NCBI RefSeq assembly: GCF_029227915.1
Contig: NC_079883.1
Coordinates: 22,382,001 to 22,446,000 of the forward strand
Length of the DNA: 64,000 nt
DNA from: Hydractinia symbiolongicarpus
Taxonomy: Eukaryota > Cnidaria > Hydrozoa > Anthoathecata > Hydractiniidae
Direction: 5' to 3'
Of the stretch, positions 25,064 through 37,391 are shown piece by piece (positions within the stretch are counted from its first letter, which is position 1; each line of letters starts with the position of its first letter). The position numbers and the translations under genes were made by a program. The notes under the pieces are model-generated. The model was not told where the DNA came from. It did no database searches and saw only the letters and a list, made by a program, of their open reading frames with translations.

Positions 25064-25108
25064 AACCTTGGAGGAAGAAAGACAGACTGTATTTCTTCCT
25101 CCAAAGTT
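25064..25108. repeat. Foldback of the AACCTTGGAGGAA type
   Basis: The left arm AACCTTGGAGGAAGAAA pairs with the right arm TTTCTTCCTCCAAAGTT with one mismatch in 17. A close relative lies at 54389-54419, also near a family B SINE. Confidence 0.75.
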
Positions 25109-25841
25109 GTATACACACTCGCACACTTAAATCATCTCGCTTGTAACTCTAAGTAGGCTGGTTATTAATCTCATTTCTCCATTGTTATAGAATAGACCTG
25201 TTGTTTTTAACCCGAAATCCCAAGTGATATTCTCACGAAGTATAATCTTATCAAATATCGTTCCTATCTTTCTAGGTGTATACTATAGTGTAGGTCCCAC
25301 TTTTTTTAAAGCTTACCTTTTAGAGATAAAAAAATTTTTCGCTATAGCACAAAAAGCTCTTGAGCAAAAATCAATTTTCATTGTGCTTCAATTTTCTCTC
25401 GCACGAAATTTTAAAAAAACTGGCTGCTGCTGTAAACAAAAAATTAATTTTATTCTATAAACTAAAACTATCTCTTTTGTCTATTATAATTATACGTCGA
25501 AGACAGAAAAAAAGAAAGAATATTTCAAAGAAAAAGAAAATGTGAATAAAAAATTTTTTTCAAGGGAGACGTTCGAAAGGGTTGTATGCAATTTTGTTAA
25601 AAGACCTTATGCTGTTCGATCACGAATACTTTTTCAAGACCTTTAGAATGCCAACAATCGATTTAAAGAATTACTATCGTTAGAATTGCTTGGTTGTTGC
25701 TGCAAAATTTGATGATAGAGCATATTTATTTCAAGTTTATTTTTGTCTGGAGAAACACATGTCTATTCGTTGTTCGCTATTTTCAGATTTATTATTGTTT
25801 ATGTGTTTTAAATTTTGCTGACGACTGGCAAAATTACGTAA
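25109..25841. other. No gene recognised
   Basis: AT-rich sequence. Short frames at 25224-25460 and 25694-25897 match no family and are dominated by F, L, I and K, as expected from composition. Confidence 0.5.
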
Positions 25842-26033
25842 TCTCTTTAATAATAGCCGTATTTTGTCTGTGTGTCCGCGAAAGCCGCGTCCCCTAACGG
25901 AAACACGAAATTTTTAAAATGCGCACCAATACCAAATGCGATATTTTATTCCAGTTTGTTGCGACGGGTAAATTTAAAGGACGAGCGAACGCGACGGGCG
26001 ACCCCGTGGATTTTTCCACGGGTTAACGACTAG
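25842..26033 (+). mobile_element. Helitron-like non-autonomous element 1 of a head-to-tail pair
   Basis: It begins TCTCTTTAATAATAGCCG after an A and ends with the hairpin CCCGTGGATTTTTCCACGGG followed ten bases later by CTAG and T. TC start, CTRR end, a 3' hairpin and A/T insertion are Helitron hallmarks. No Rep/helicase is encoded. Confidence 0.7.
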
Positions 26034-26180
26034 TCTATATTATAATACCCGTATACGTCTGTCCGTCCGTCTGTCTGTTACGCAAAATGGTAGCTTAGCT
26101 GCGCAGGTAGGGAGACGCACGCAATGCGGTAAAAAAAAAGACGGGCGAACCCGTGGATTTTTCCACGGGCTAACGACTAG
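26034..26180 (+). mobile_element. Helitron-like non-autonomous element 2
   Basis: It begins TCTATATTATAATACCCG directly after the CTAG of the previous element and ends with the same hairpin, the spacer gctaacga and CTAG before a T. At 147 bp it is close in sequence to the copy at 57166-57306. Confidence 0.75.
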
Positions 26181-28091
26181 TAGTTTAAAATACTCGATAA
26201 TCATTGGCTATTTGTTGCTAGAGAGAAAAACAACGTCGCCAAAAGTAGAATGAATTCAACTTTGACGCTGAGCTCCAAGAGCTGCTCTCAAGCACAAAAA
26301 ATCTCTTAACCAGCGGTAATTTTGTCAAAGTACGCATGTGGTAAAGAAAAGCTTAAGAGCTTATTACGCTATAGTGGAAAATGAAGTCAAATTTGAAATC
26401 GGGTTCTCAAAAAAAATTTATCGTATCGTGCTCGCCCCATTTTGCTGCTTTAAATTTGCGCAAACTTGTGGCTACCTCTGGGCTGTTTTAATTTCCCAAG
26501 TTTTCATTTAGTAACTGGCCAGAGTAATTTAACAGGTTTCATAACCTAGCATGATTTTGTTCACAGGCCAAGTACTTTGGTTTTTTAAAGTGTAAGTTAT
26601 TCAACAGAATTGGGTGTGTCTCCATTGTGCACCTTTTTAAAGCGAGATAGTTTACGCAGCTCCTGCTTCTTGTATGATTAAAACCACGAATTTCATTTTT
26701 CGAAGTTTTCGGGCCTTATGTTGCTTCGACGAAGTTGTTATATAAAACAAGCGTGCATGCCACTCGACAATGATAAGAATTACCCCCATTACTACTTCTG
26801 TTGGAATAAACAGGGATTGGCAATTCTTAGAAATCTTCGGGACGTCTAGTAAGCACCAGACAGATTATTAAGTGAGAAGTTCAGCGGATTGTACATTCAA
26901 GTGAGAAGTTCAATGGATTGTACATTCATAATATTACTCATCAAATCTGTTCGTGCTTGGGTTGAACAGCCAAGAAGCAAATTTAAATTATGATTTTTTC
27001 GCTCCGTTTTTTTAAGAAAGAACAAATATACAAAATGAACAAAAAATTTATTATATACAAATTTATTTATGTTATACTTCAAAATAAATGAACACGATAA
27101 TATCAACCGTTAGGTCGAATTTAACGGGTATTTTACGAAACTTGCTGCACATTAAAAAACCAGTTTATATATATTTCAAATCATAAAAAATAAAGATAGA
27201 CCACATGATGTGACCTAAATATTTTTTATACAAACCAATAAGTTGAATTTCCACTGAACAGGAAAACGGAAAGGAAAAAGAAAAATACCTAATTTGATTA
27301 GATATCTGCCAATTATTTTGAAATAACTGAAAGTTGAAATGATTCAACTCTTTCACTTTGGATCTGACCAGTAAAGTGCATCAATCAATTAGATTTCAGA
27401 AATCAGACTTATCCATTTTGAACCGTTTTGGAGTGGACAATTACTTCTTGCCGGCCTTTTGGTTTTGAAAATAAAAAAAACATAACAAGTACGTAACAAA
27501 TTCACAAAACTGCGAATTTAACAATTGTGACCATAACATGTGTTTAACAACAGACAGAACATTTCCGACAGTAACAACATAGTTTATTTACTTATAATTG
27601 ATGAAGGAATGTCGGACAAAGCTATCCTCCCAACACAAAGTGACGGAATTTCCAAGGTGACGTCGGTAATTTTACGCACGAAATATTTCGTTCGACTAAT
27701 TTTGCACTAGGATACTGACTTAAATTTATCGTCAAGAGTTATTTAAAAAAAATTTCTACAAGGAACTAAAATAAAGATGAGCACAGCAAACTTCAAATTG
27801 AAAGTGACAAAATTTTCTGTAAGTTCCGATGAATAATTTCGTCCGATAATAAGTAATGCAAACAACATCTACCTCGTTCTCAGATCTCCTTTAATGCACT
27901 ATTTAAAAGAAAGGGAAATAGACTATGTAAGAAATGTTTTCATTGCATTTTTCTTCTCTTAAAAAAATGACAGAGAATAAAAAAAGACCGATACTATCCA
28001 TTTTTCTCGTCAAAAAACAAAGTACTGTTTTCTTAATGTGATTTACCATCACCAAATTCAAAAAAATAGCTGACAGCAGGTAGAATAAATA
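26181..28091. other. Region downstream of the sushi receptor gene, no gene recognised
   Basis: No coding sequence is seen. A minus-strand ATTAAA at about 27889-27894 and an AATAAA near 27583 are candidate poly(A) signals for the receptor gene, about 200 and 500 bases past its stop. I cannot choose between them. Confidence 0.5.
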
Positions 28092-31000
28092 TTAATTACT
28101 AATTAACGGAGCACGATCGCTGTCATCAACCATAGCATCTGATTGATCGTCATTACAGTCCACGTCATCAGACGGAGAGGCACTCTCCTCCTCGGTGCTC
28201 CGATTTATTTCATTTTCAGTTCCATTGTTTTCGTCAGGTGAGACATTTTGAGGATTGCCGCCTAGTACACGTTGTATAGAGGCGTATATAGGTTCACCTT
28301 CAGATGTTTGTGGAGGAGTGTTCTCCGTCGCTGTGGTTAAATCATCTATTGTTTCGTATTCATTTTCACCGCGTTGTGCTGCTTCTAAAATATCAAAAAA
28401 GAAAGTTTAAAAATAAAACAAAAATACAAAACAGGGAAAAATTAGCCCCGAGAAAAATAAATAAATATATTCCTCACCAAGAGCATTGAGGGCGTGTCTC
28501 CTCGCCGTAAGAGGGGCGGCAGTTGTTTGGTTATCACCTCCTCGGTATGGAGGCGGCGCTTGCAGTGTTCGAGCTTGCATAGCCTCGTCGTAAGAGGGCA
28601 AAACGACGTGGACGTCGTTCGAATAATACACAAAAGAACACCGATCGTCGCTGCGACCAAAATTTCGATTTCTCAAAACACGCCGTCTTTGAAGTGCGAC
28701 GATGCTAATCACTATTAGCAACAACAACAACAAACCGCCTGCGGTAGCTGTCACAATTGTCAATGTTTTTGTGGACGAGTTTTTCGCAGTGACTGGAGTA
28801 ACGTTAACTGGAATGAAAAATTAAAATGTCAAAAAAAAAAAAAAATGACGGCTAACACATATTTTCCTCACAATTGAACTTTCGTGAAGAAAAGACAGAA
28901 CTACTGTTTGTGATTTGAATTTAACAGGTTTTTTTCAAAAAAAAAAAAAAAAAAAACAAATTTGCGAAACCATTGTGGCAATTGATCAAACAACCATTGC
29001 GCAACTTTTTGAAACTCGATTTTTCAAACAGGATCCACTATCGATAAGGTAACTTCCTTAAATTAGCGCTGCGTTTTACATTATAACATGCAAAAGAAAA
29101 CTCTCTGAGTTCTCTCCCAGACTTTCAATTGGTAAAGACTATACAACTACAAAAATATGACTTCGATACTACTAGAGAATATACCTCTTGCACATTGATA
29201 ACGTCCATCAGATTTCACCATCATTTGACCGCTTCTCTCACATTTCCCTCGGAACTCACTTAGTCGAAGACATTTCGGCAGTTCGCCTGTCCACATGAGG
29301 GCTGGAGAACATTTCCTTTGTGAGCTCTTCGTAGGATCCATCACATAACCACTTTCACACGTGTATGTGACAATACCACCAATCGGATATTTTATGTCAG
29401 TACGTCTGTATCCGTGGCTTATTTGAGGTGGTGTGGGACAAAAAGGCCCTGGAAAAAAAACAGGGTTGACCTCAAAAGGAGAAATGTAGTTAAACAGCAT
29501 CCTAGGTTAAACATTATCTATCAGAAATATTCCAATTCCGTTTCCACTGCAGCTTGCATACACGCAAATACACGCTTTTTTATAAGCAACACAAAGTTAG
29601 GCTCAACTGTTGTTTACTTGTTGCCTGGTAACTGACTGAAAAGCCCAGATTCACGTGTATATTCAGTTATCTTCAGTTATCTTAGGGCACGAATCGAAAT
29701 CAAACTTTAATCACGCCTGTCGTATAAATTTACATGACTTTTATAACAAGGCAACTAATGGCTGTTCTTATAACCCCTGTTCTTTGTCCTTTTTCTCTTT
29801 TTTATTTAATAACTTCAGGCTGAATGTAACTAGTTAATGAGAGAGAGAGATGTACATATTTTACATGGCTAGCTTCAAAAAATATTGAGCGATATACCCT
29901 GTCAATTATTTCCAGGAGAGGTCATGGTTTAGATTATTCAATGCTCGCCTTGAGCTATACGCAGACCCAATTATGATCCTCCTTCTGCTAGACAACTGCG
30001 TGTAACATCCAACGACCCACACAATGCAGCATCACCCCCACTTCCCTCACGACACTGGAGTAAACCCAGGGCTATGGTAACATTCACTCGCCCATATTGA
30101 ATCGCCGCCAAGACTTAATCTTTTTGAAACATTTCAACCTCGTGTTGCTTTTAAGATGTTGCTGGAAACCTACGTGTGTCCGTTTGGTTAGCATAAACCT
30201 AATTTAGTGTTACTTAAATCCCGACCTTTTAAATATAATAGCGACACAGTATCACGTTTTTCAAAAATTGACGTGACCCAAAATACACCACGTCTATATG
30301 ATGTTGTTTTTATATAAATAATTTAAAGGTTTGAAATGTAAAAACAAAAAAACATATATATCAAGTAAAAACAGACTTACTAGAACATATTGGCCATTCC
30401 CCAGACCACACACCTTTGCTGGTACAATACACAGACACTACACCATGAAGAACGTAGCTATCCATGCAGGAGAAACGTATATTTTTATGGATAGGATATG
30501 ATCTATACATTGGGATGTAATACAATTTCTTGTCGATATTATCAGGAATTTTACATGTAAGAACTATAACAAAAAATCCGTTTATTTTACTGTAGCTGCA
30601 AACAAAATTAACTTACAGTGTGTAGCTGCTAACAAAACTAACTTACAGTGTGTAGCTGCAAACAAAATTAACTTACAGTGTGTAGCTGCTAACAAAACTA
30701 ACTTACAGTCTGTAGCTTCTAACAAAACTAACTTACAGTGTGTAGCTGCAAACCAAAATTAACTTACAGTGTGTAGCTGCTAACAAAACTAACTTACAGT
30801 CTGTAGCTTCTAACAAAACTAACTTACAGTGTGTGGCTACAAACAAAACTAACTTACAGTCTGTAGCTGCAAACAAAACTAACTTACAGTGTGTGGCTGC
30901 AAACAAAACTAACTTACAGTCTGTAGCTGCTAACAAAACTAACTTACAGTGTGTGGCTGCAAACAAAACTAACTTACAGTCTGTAGCTGCAAACAAAACC

Positions 31001-34000
31001 AACTTACAGTCTGTAGCTGCTAACAAAACTAACTTACAGTGTGTAGCTAAAAACAGAACTAACTTACAGTGTGTGGTGGCTAACAAAACTAACTAACAGT
31101 GTGTGGCGGCTACCAACACCAACTTACAGTGTGTGGTGGCTAACAAAACTAATAACATGATGTATAGCTGCAAACCAAACTAACTTACAGCGCACTGCTG
31201 CTAAACTGGTATAATTTTCAGGTAAACTTTTGTGGTTCATGATCGACGTTATTTTTTTTAGCATAAACTTTTGCAAAAAGCTTCTTCTGCAAACAATTCT
31301 TTTTCTAACATTAGCAGCCTGCGCATCTGAAAAGTCTTGCCTTGCTTCTGGTAGTAGTCAATAAAAAGCAGAGTAGTAGTTGATATGGTTTTGAAAATCA
31401 AATGCCTAAGTTAACTGTTCCTTTTACATCAAAATATTTTGTAATATTTGCTGATAAAAGAATTTCAAGTTATGCAAATATATACACCATTTAGGTTAAA
31501 TTAGACAAATTTTAGCCAGGCATTAAAGAAACACACACAAAATTATACCTTTACAGGTGGGAAGATGGTGAGACCAACCAGTTGTTCTACAAGTTGAGAT
31601 TGGATATCCATCCATAATGTACCCTACATCGCAAGTAAACCTAACTCTGGTGCCAACTGCACGGGAAAGTGGTCCAGTTGAATATCTCTCTGGAATTATT
31701 TTTCCATGGGGAAGTGTACCTAATGATGAGCATATACCTAAAACAAAACGTGATATTCAAATACATTTTCACACTACAAGGTGTATATATAATAATACAA
31801 TAACAACTGATTACCCCCGGCTGTACTGCAAAATATTGTCCAAGGTCTGCTTATTAGATAAACATTGTAAAAGATAGTGTTAAATGGTCTAGTTAATTTT
31901 TTAATATTTTGAGAAAGCATTGACATGCAGCTGGGGTAACAATGAAGACAATTACAATCATCTGTTAAAAATGTTGTTAACTATCCAAAATATGGACCAA
32001 GAGATAAATAACTTATCCTAAGATTTTACTAAAATGAGCATTGTATCATAAACCACATATATCAGACCTTAACATTACACAAATCCTGCCACACTTTGTG
32101 CACTTGTGTAGAGCGCCACCTACTACACCCTCAAAAATTAGTGGGGCGTAACCAACCGCCACAGTAAAAACATCTGTTATTGCAAAGAATAATCCCATAA
32201 TACAATGTTTGAAATGACATAACCGTGTAGAAACATCCAGCAATGTATTGATAGACATAAACCTAGCACAACTTTACCACAGTTTATGCTCTAGTGTAGA
32301 GTGCTAAACCACACTTCAAACGAATTGACAGAGCGTCACAATCTTAATTATCAATACAACAACATACATTACAAGCAACAGAATTCAGAAAAAAGAGCAT
32401 ATTCCTTATTTTTATTTTAACTATTTTACTATTTTTTATTAAAAAACACGGTATTAACTTATTAGAAAAATTTAAATTAGAAGAAAAAAATAAATGAGGG
32501 GATGGCTTAACACTATATAATATTTTTACAAAATCCAAACAATATATAAATCAATATACCTGAAATTTTCCATTCAAAACTCCCTAGGTTGTACACATTT
32601 TTATTATAAGGTTTTGAAACAAATATACTTACGAATATCACAATATTTTTGTGTATAGCTTTCTTCACATAGACAGCCGTATTGAGTGCTGTTCGTGTTT
32701 CTATTAATCTTGGCAATGCACGATCCATGGACACATTTATTATCACAATTGTCTATAAAAAAGAAATTGTTTTTAAGACATATCTTTCTAGCACAAAAAC
32801 TCTGAACAACCTAAATAAACTCACACTTCTATAATACTGTAGCTGCAGTCTTTGACACAGGTGAAGATGAACAAATATCTAATCTTTGACAACAGTAGTG
32901 GAAACATACAAGGTGTATATCTATTCTCACAAATTTGTGATAGTCAGAACTGGGAAAGTTTGATTTTAAATTTAATAGACAACAATTGTATTTCAATTGT
33001 CATGCAAAATGCATGTTTGTGTATAACTGACTGAGATGAGATATACAGATGTTGAAAGCATACATACCCACACATTTTAAAAAGCTAGGCTGCCAAGCTC
33101 CATTTTTACATAACACCTTATGTTGTATTTCATCATCATTCTGAAAGTGATATCCTTCAACACATTGGTAATAAAATTTTTCGTTTTCATTATATGCATT
33201 CTTCAGTTGATTTACAGATTCTGCATATCTTGGGAGAGCAGGCTTTAGGCATGTTTGCAATGATAATGAAACTATAAATACAAATAAAGTGAACTGCTAT
33301 GACTGATAAAAAGCGAAATATTAATATTAATCAATTATAGGTTTTTATATGTATCTATTTCAAAATGGATAAGATACAAGGGCAAGTTTTCTTTCACTTC
33401 TGTGCAAGAATATCATTTGAATTTTTCCATCAGAAAAAAGAATTATCAAGATAAAATTTAAATTTTACTTTTAAATCTAAATCAATTCAAAGAGATATTA
33501 TAAATTGCGAAAAAAGCAATCATTCAAGAACTTTACATAATTTTTAATGAGTGATGAATTCTGTTATTTTGGGGTATAATAACTGTAAGAAAAAAGAGAA
33601 CACAGACCTTATGACAAGAACCCAGACCCAAGACCATGTGTGTATTTGAGACCCAAGCCCCCCCTAGTGTGTTGCAAATATTTTGTTACGAGCATTCACC
33701 TCACATTGATGCAATACAGATGCATATGAGGTATATCACTAAGCCAAATATTTTTTAACTCATATACACTTATTATCAGAAATTGACTTAGAAAAAAGTT
33801 GTTCGTAAATAATATTTACTCTTCTACACAAAAAATTCCACAGAGACCTTTGTCAAAATATATTTTATTTTATTTTATTTTAAAACAGACAACTATCCAT
33901 CTTTTTTAATATAGAGATATTGTGATTGACATTTGGCTTCAGTCTACAGTAATAGACAAATGATGTGTTTTTGCTTAATACATTTACAAACCCTCCATAT

Positions 34001-35480
34001 TGCTTTCGATTAGGTAGACTGTCTTCAAAAATGTTTTGTTACCTGTTCACACGGGGGTTACAAAAGTTGCAACTGAAAGGGTCACTCTTTGCCAGTTTAA
34101 TAAAGAACTGTGTGAAGCCTGAGTTTTGTTTTTGTTATTATTATCATTTTCATACAAAAAGTCAGTTAATCATGAAAATCCAGTTTAGAGGGTGCAGGAT
34201 TGGGTCTACAACTCGCATTTACTACTTTATGACATGTAATAAAACTATTTGTCTGTTTTATAATAACAAAGACCTCTGTGGGCTCTGTTGTGTAGAAGAG
34301 GAAATATTTTTTATGGGTAATGCAACTATATTTCACTGTTTTTTTTCTAAGTCAGTTAATCATGAAACTCGTTTTTACATCTATTAAAACTAGTTGTCTG
34401 TTTTAAAATAAAATTAAAAAGATGGATAAAGTTGGGTTGGGGATTAGCAATTATAGTTATAAATAATTGACTGTGCGTTATCTAACAAATTATATGTTTT
34501 TGTCATTTTTTAATTTTCATCATTTTTTTCACTGTATTTTGTTTGAACTCCAACTTGCTGAACACTTTAGTACTGTTTTTGTTTTTACTTTTTTTAAACC
34601 AAAAAAATACCTTTCTGGTACCTTGGGTTGTTGGTCTTATTAAGCCTTCATATCACAAGGTACTAATTTGCTTGTATGCCACTAATTTTATGATGACAAT
34701 TTCTTGTAACAATAAATGAATTAAAAGATCACTTATTAGCTAATGCAACTCTGAAAAAATTACATTACTTAGCTAAAACTTGTATATATTTCATTGATAA
34801 TTATAAAACATTTTTTTAGATTATTTAAATTTTATTATCAAAATTTGTAATTCTTTAAGGATATACATTTTTGTGAGAATTATATAAGCAAATCCTATTA
34901 TTTCACAAGAATTAAATTAAAAATTTGGTAACAATTTTTTCACAATTTATACTGTTGTGGGTAAAATAAATATTGTTAAAGTTGAGATTTGGATATCTGT
35001 ACACATTAATGTTAGAAAAATCATAAGGAAAAAATTATATAGTATAGTGTAAATTGCTTTTCAAAAGAGAAAAGATTTATAAAATTTAAAAACAAAAAAA
35101 ACTTTCCCAATAATTCTTGCAAGAGCTAATTTTTCCCAAATACAAAAACTCACTAAATTCTTGACAATTAGGGGGGTAGGACGGTAGGACGGTATGTGGT
35201 GCATGTGGAAAGAATAGAGGAAGATAATTGTATAAGAAAGGGTAGTTTCTAAGGAAAATCCCAAAAGTAGATCGAGAAAGACTTAGCAGGAGGTAATAAG
35301 GACAGGCTTGCTGCAGAGCAATTTGTGTAAAACAGTCTAGATCAGATTGGGAGAGGATCATTTATATACCCCATGTATAACTGAGAACGATGATGACAAT
35401 GATGGTACATTATTTTGCATTTTGCAGGAGAAAAATAACTTACCATGACTCAGCAGCAGAAGTAACACAGTGGTTTTCAT
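28092..35480 (-). CDS. Sushi/EGF type I membrane protein with PY-motif tail (SUSD4/6-like), complete, eight exons
   Basis: CDS exons in transcription order: 35444-35480, 33068-33271, 32633-32752, 31549-31737, 30381-30563, 29185-29448, 28478-28807, 28092-28384. Together they make 1620 nt, 539 residues, and every intron is phase 1, as in shuffled extracellular modules. Residues 1 to about 18 are a signal peptide; then sushi (20-80), a six-cysteine EGF-like module (81-120), sushi (121-183), sushi (184-244), sushi plus a two-cysteine stalk (245-332), a membrane helix at about 348-371 followed by QRRR, and a cytoplasmic tail. The tail has LPSY (402-405) and PPPY (417-420), typical ligands of NEDD4-family WW domains, and YETI (452-455) and YASI (476-479). 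SUSD4 and SUSD6 have sushi, membrane segment and PY motifs; the inserted EGF is different. The extracellular ligand is unknown. Confidence 0.87.
29846..30114 (-). mobile_element. SINE family A, copy 6, in an intron of the sushi receptor
   Basis: It runs from agagagatgtacatatttta through gatataccctgtc, caatgctcgccttgagc and gcccatattgaatcgcc. The tRNA-like head at the right end is missing. It lies in the intron between the exons at 30381-30563 and 29185-29448. Confidence 0.8.
30592..31192. repeat. Intronic minisatellite, 30-bp unit, about 20 copies
   Basis: Units read gtagctgcaaacaaaact then aacttacagtct, with gctgca/gctgct and cagtct/cagtgt variants. It sits in the intron between exons 31549-31737 and 30381-30563. 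Being a multiple of three, it stays open in one frame on each strand, giving decapeptide-repeat frames that I do not regard as genes. On the gene strand nearly every unit carries GTAAGT, the consensus 5' splice site. Confidence 0.95.
33819..34301. repeat. Foldback element in intron 1 of the sushi receptor
   Basis: The left arm (ctcttctacaca, cacagagacctttgt, aaaacagacaac; 33819-33893) recurs inverted at about 34229-34301 (gtctgttttataa, acaaagacctctgtg, tgtgtagaagag). A further inverted partial copy lies at 34385-34430. The open frame crossing it (33965-34387) is not a credible gene. Confidence 0.65.
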
Positions 35481-35961
35481 TTTTCTTTAATTATAATTTA
35501 TTTCTCTAAAAGTAATAAATATTTCCTTCTATAGTTAAATGAAAATGTAACAAAAAACAGCCACAGTAACAAAGCTTAGAATTGATTGTATAAAACGTTA
35601 CAAAACTTTTGTATACATGTAAGCTTTTACATTCCTGCAGGACTGTATACTAGTTATTATCTTCTTAACTTTAATTATTTAGATAATTTTTCACCAATAT
35701 ATACATTGATAAGTACAAGTAATTTGTTATTAAACAATATTATATAAATTTAAGTCTATGTTTAGAAAAATTGGGGAAAAAAAATAAAAATATCAATTGA
35801 TCCAGTCAGCAGCCTGTAAATTTTTTATTTTTAAGAAAAAAGGATCATATATCAACTTTCCTGATTTTTTCAAAATTTTTTTAAAAAATATAAAATTCAT
35901 AGACAACTGTTCAAGTTCTTCATATGAATCTTGTTTAAGCTCTACATATTTTTTCTATACC

Positions 35962-36745
35962 ATAGACCTTTTTGAATGTTTACATTTTCCTTGGTAAGCC
36001 CTTCTGGCTTTAACAACTGCATGGCAGGCAGAAAGATGCGGAAACTTGCTGAAGACAGGTCTTTTTCAGCCCATTTCTTTCTACCGAAACATTTTTGATG
36101 CTTTAAACTATTATAGAGCGCAGATTGTTAAACTTCTGATTGACATTCAAATAAAGTTGTAATGACACCTTCGTGCGAAGAAACAGACTAAAAAGGACCT
36201 TGCTTAACATAGTGCCCGCATCTTTTTGCCTGCCCTTTAATTGTTAAACCTGAAAGGGCTTAAGAGGGTGTCGATAAGCGGTAAACGCCCGCATATATAA
36301 GGTCGAGTTTGGGGTTTTTTTTAATTAAATTGGCAGTTGTCGTCTGAAAACGCCCGCACTTTCTCGAATTCACATGGAACATTCCTGAAATACAATTCCC
36401 TGTAACATACCATGCAGACGATATTTTGGAAGAAGGCGCTTAAGGATAAAGGAGTTAATAAAGTTTATATATAAGTTATTTATAAAGTAAATCTTATTAG
36501 AAACTATGAAAAACAGTTCTTTTAAGAACTTAGCTACCACATAGTAAGTTTATTTTAATTTTCATAGTTTTTTAATCATTAGTATCTGTTTTTCTTTTCT
36601 TTTTCGGACATTATTTGGGTCTATGCTGGATTTTTCAGGCAAGTACTTGATTTTTTTTCAAAACGCCAAACTCGCCCGAAAAAAATGCCCGCACTTTTTA
36701 GGGCGTATGTGGCTTATCGGCTTTCAAACATTCAAAAAGGTCTAT
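35962..36745. mobile_element. Candidate MITE with 20-bp terminal inverted repeats
   Basis: ATAGACCTTTTTGAATGTTT at 35962-35981 is perfectly complementary to the right end at 36726-36745. The 784-bp interior has several acgcccgca and tgcccgcac motifs near both ends and no coding sequence. The target duplication is unclear, so the class is unknown. Confidence 0.65.
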
Positions 36746-37391
36746 TACAGTTGTCATCATTTTATGAATGTAATGGTACACATCATCCAACCACCCTGAT
36801 AGAAAAGGACTGTTAAGTAAAAGTTAAGTTCAGCAAAATGTAACAGAAATTCATATGTTTTACTTTAAACCATGGGGTTTAAACTTTGCATAAAATTTCA
36901 AGATAAAAAGCATAAATAAAGTTTTTCTGTTGTAAGGGATTTAACCATTTATCTAGTTAGCTGGCTAATACAGGATATCAGGATTTAACACTTCCTCCTG
37001 ATAAAATTTAGCTACAGTATCGCTTGAATGTAACTTTACATGTACGCGATAGATATCACCTTCGCATGAGCTTTCCGTAGAGAGAGAGAGAGATTTATTT
37101 TTTATTAGGAGTTTACAATGAAAATATATAATATGAAAAATATATTGAACATTTACCTAATAAAAGGATAACTAGCACAAAGCACTTTATGTGCTTAAAT
37201 AACGTGCTAGCTACCTGGGAGAACAACAGGTAGGACGAAGCCACAGGACAACACAGGGACAAGACGAACATTCAGACGAGGATATCACAGAGTCAAAGTC
37301 AAAAATAGCATGAAATGTCTGGAAGCTGCTTAAAACAAACCTTCAAGCAGGAAAAGGAATTTGGACTGGGTGAACTAAAATAAAATTGTAA

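Noticed and set aside
30733-31096. Repeat-protein genes on both strands (decapeptide repeats)
   Set aside because: The frames are open only because the 30-bp unit is a multiple of three; the array is inside an intron with exons on both sides in frame.
33965-34387. 140-codon plus-strand frame
   Set aside because: It crosses an inverted repeat in an intron, has composition-driven F/C/Y content and no family resemblance.
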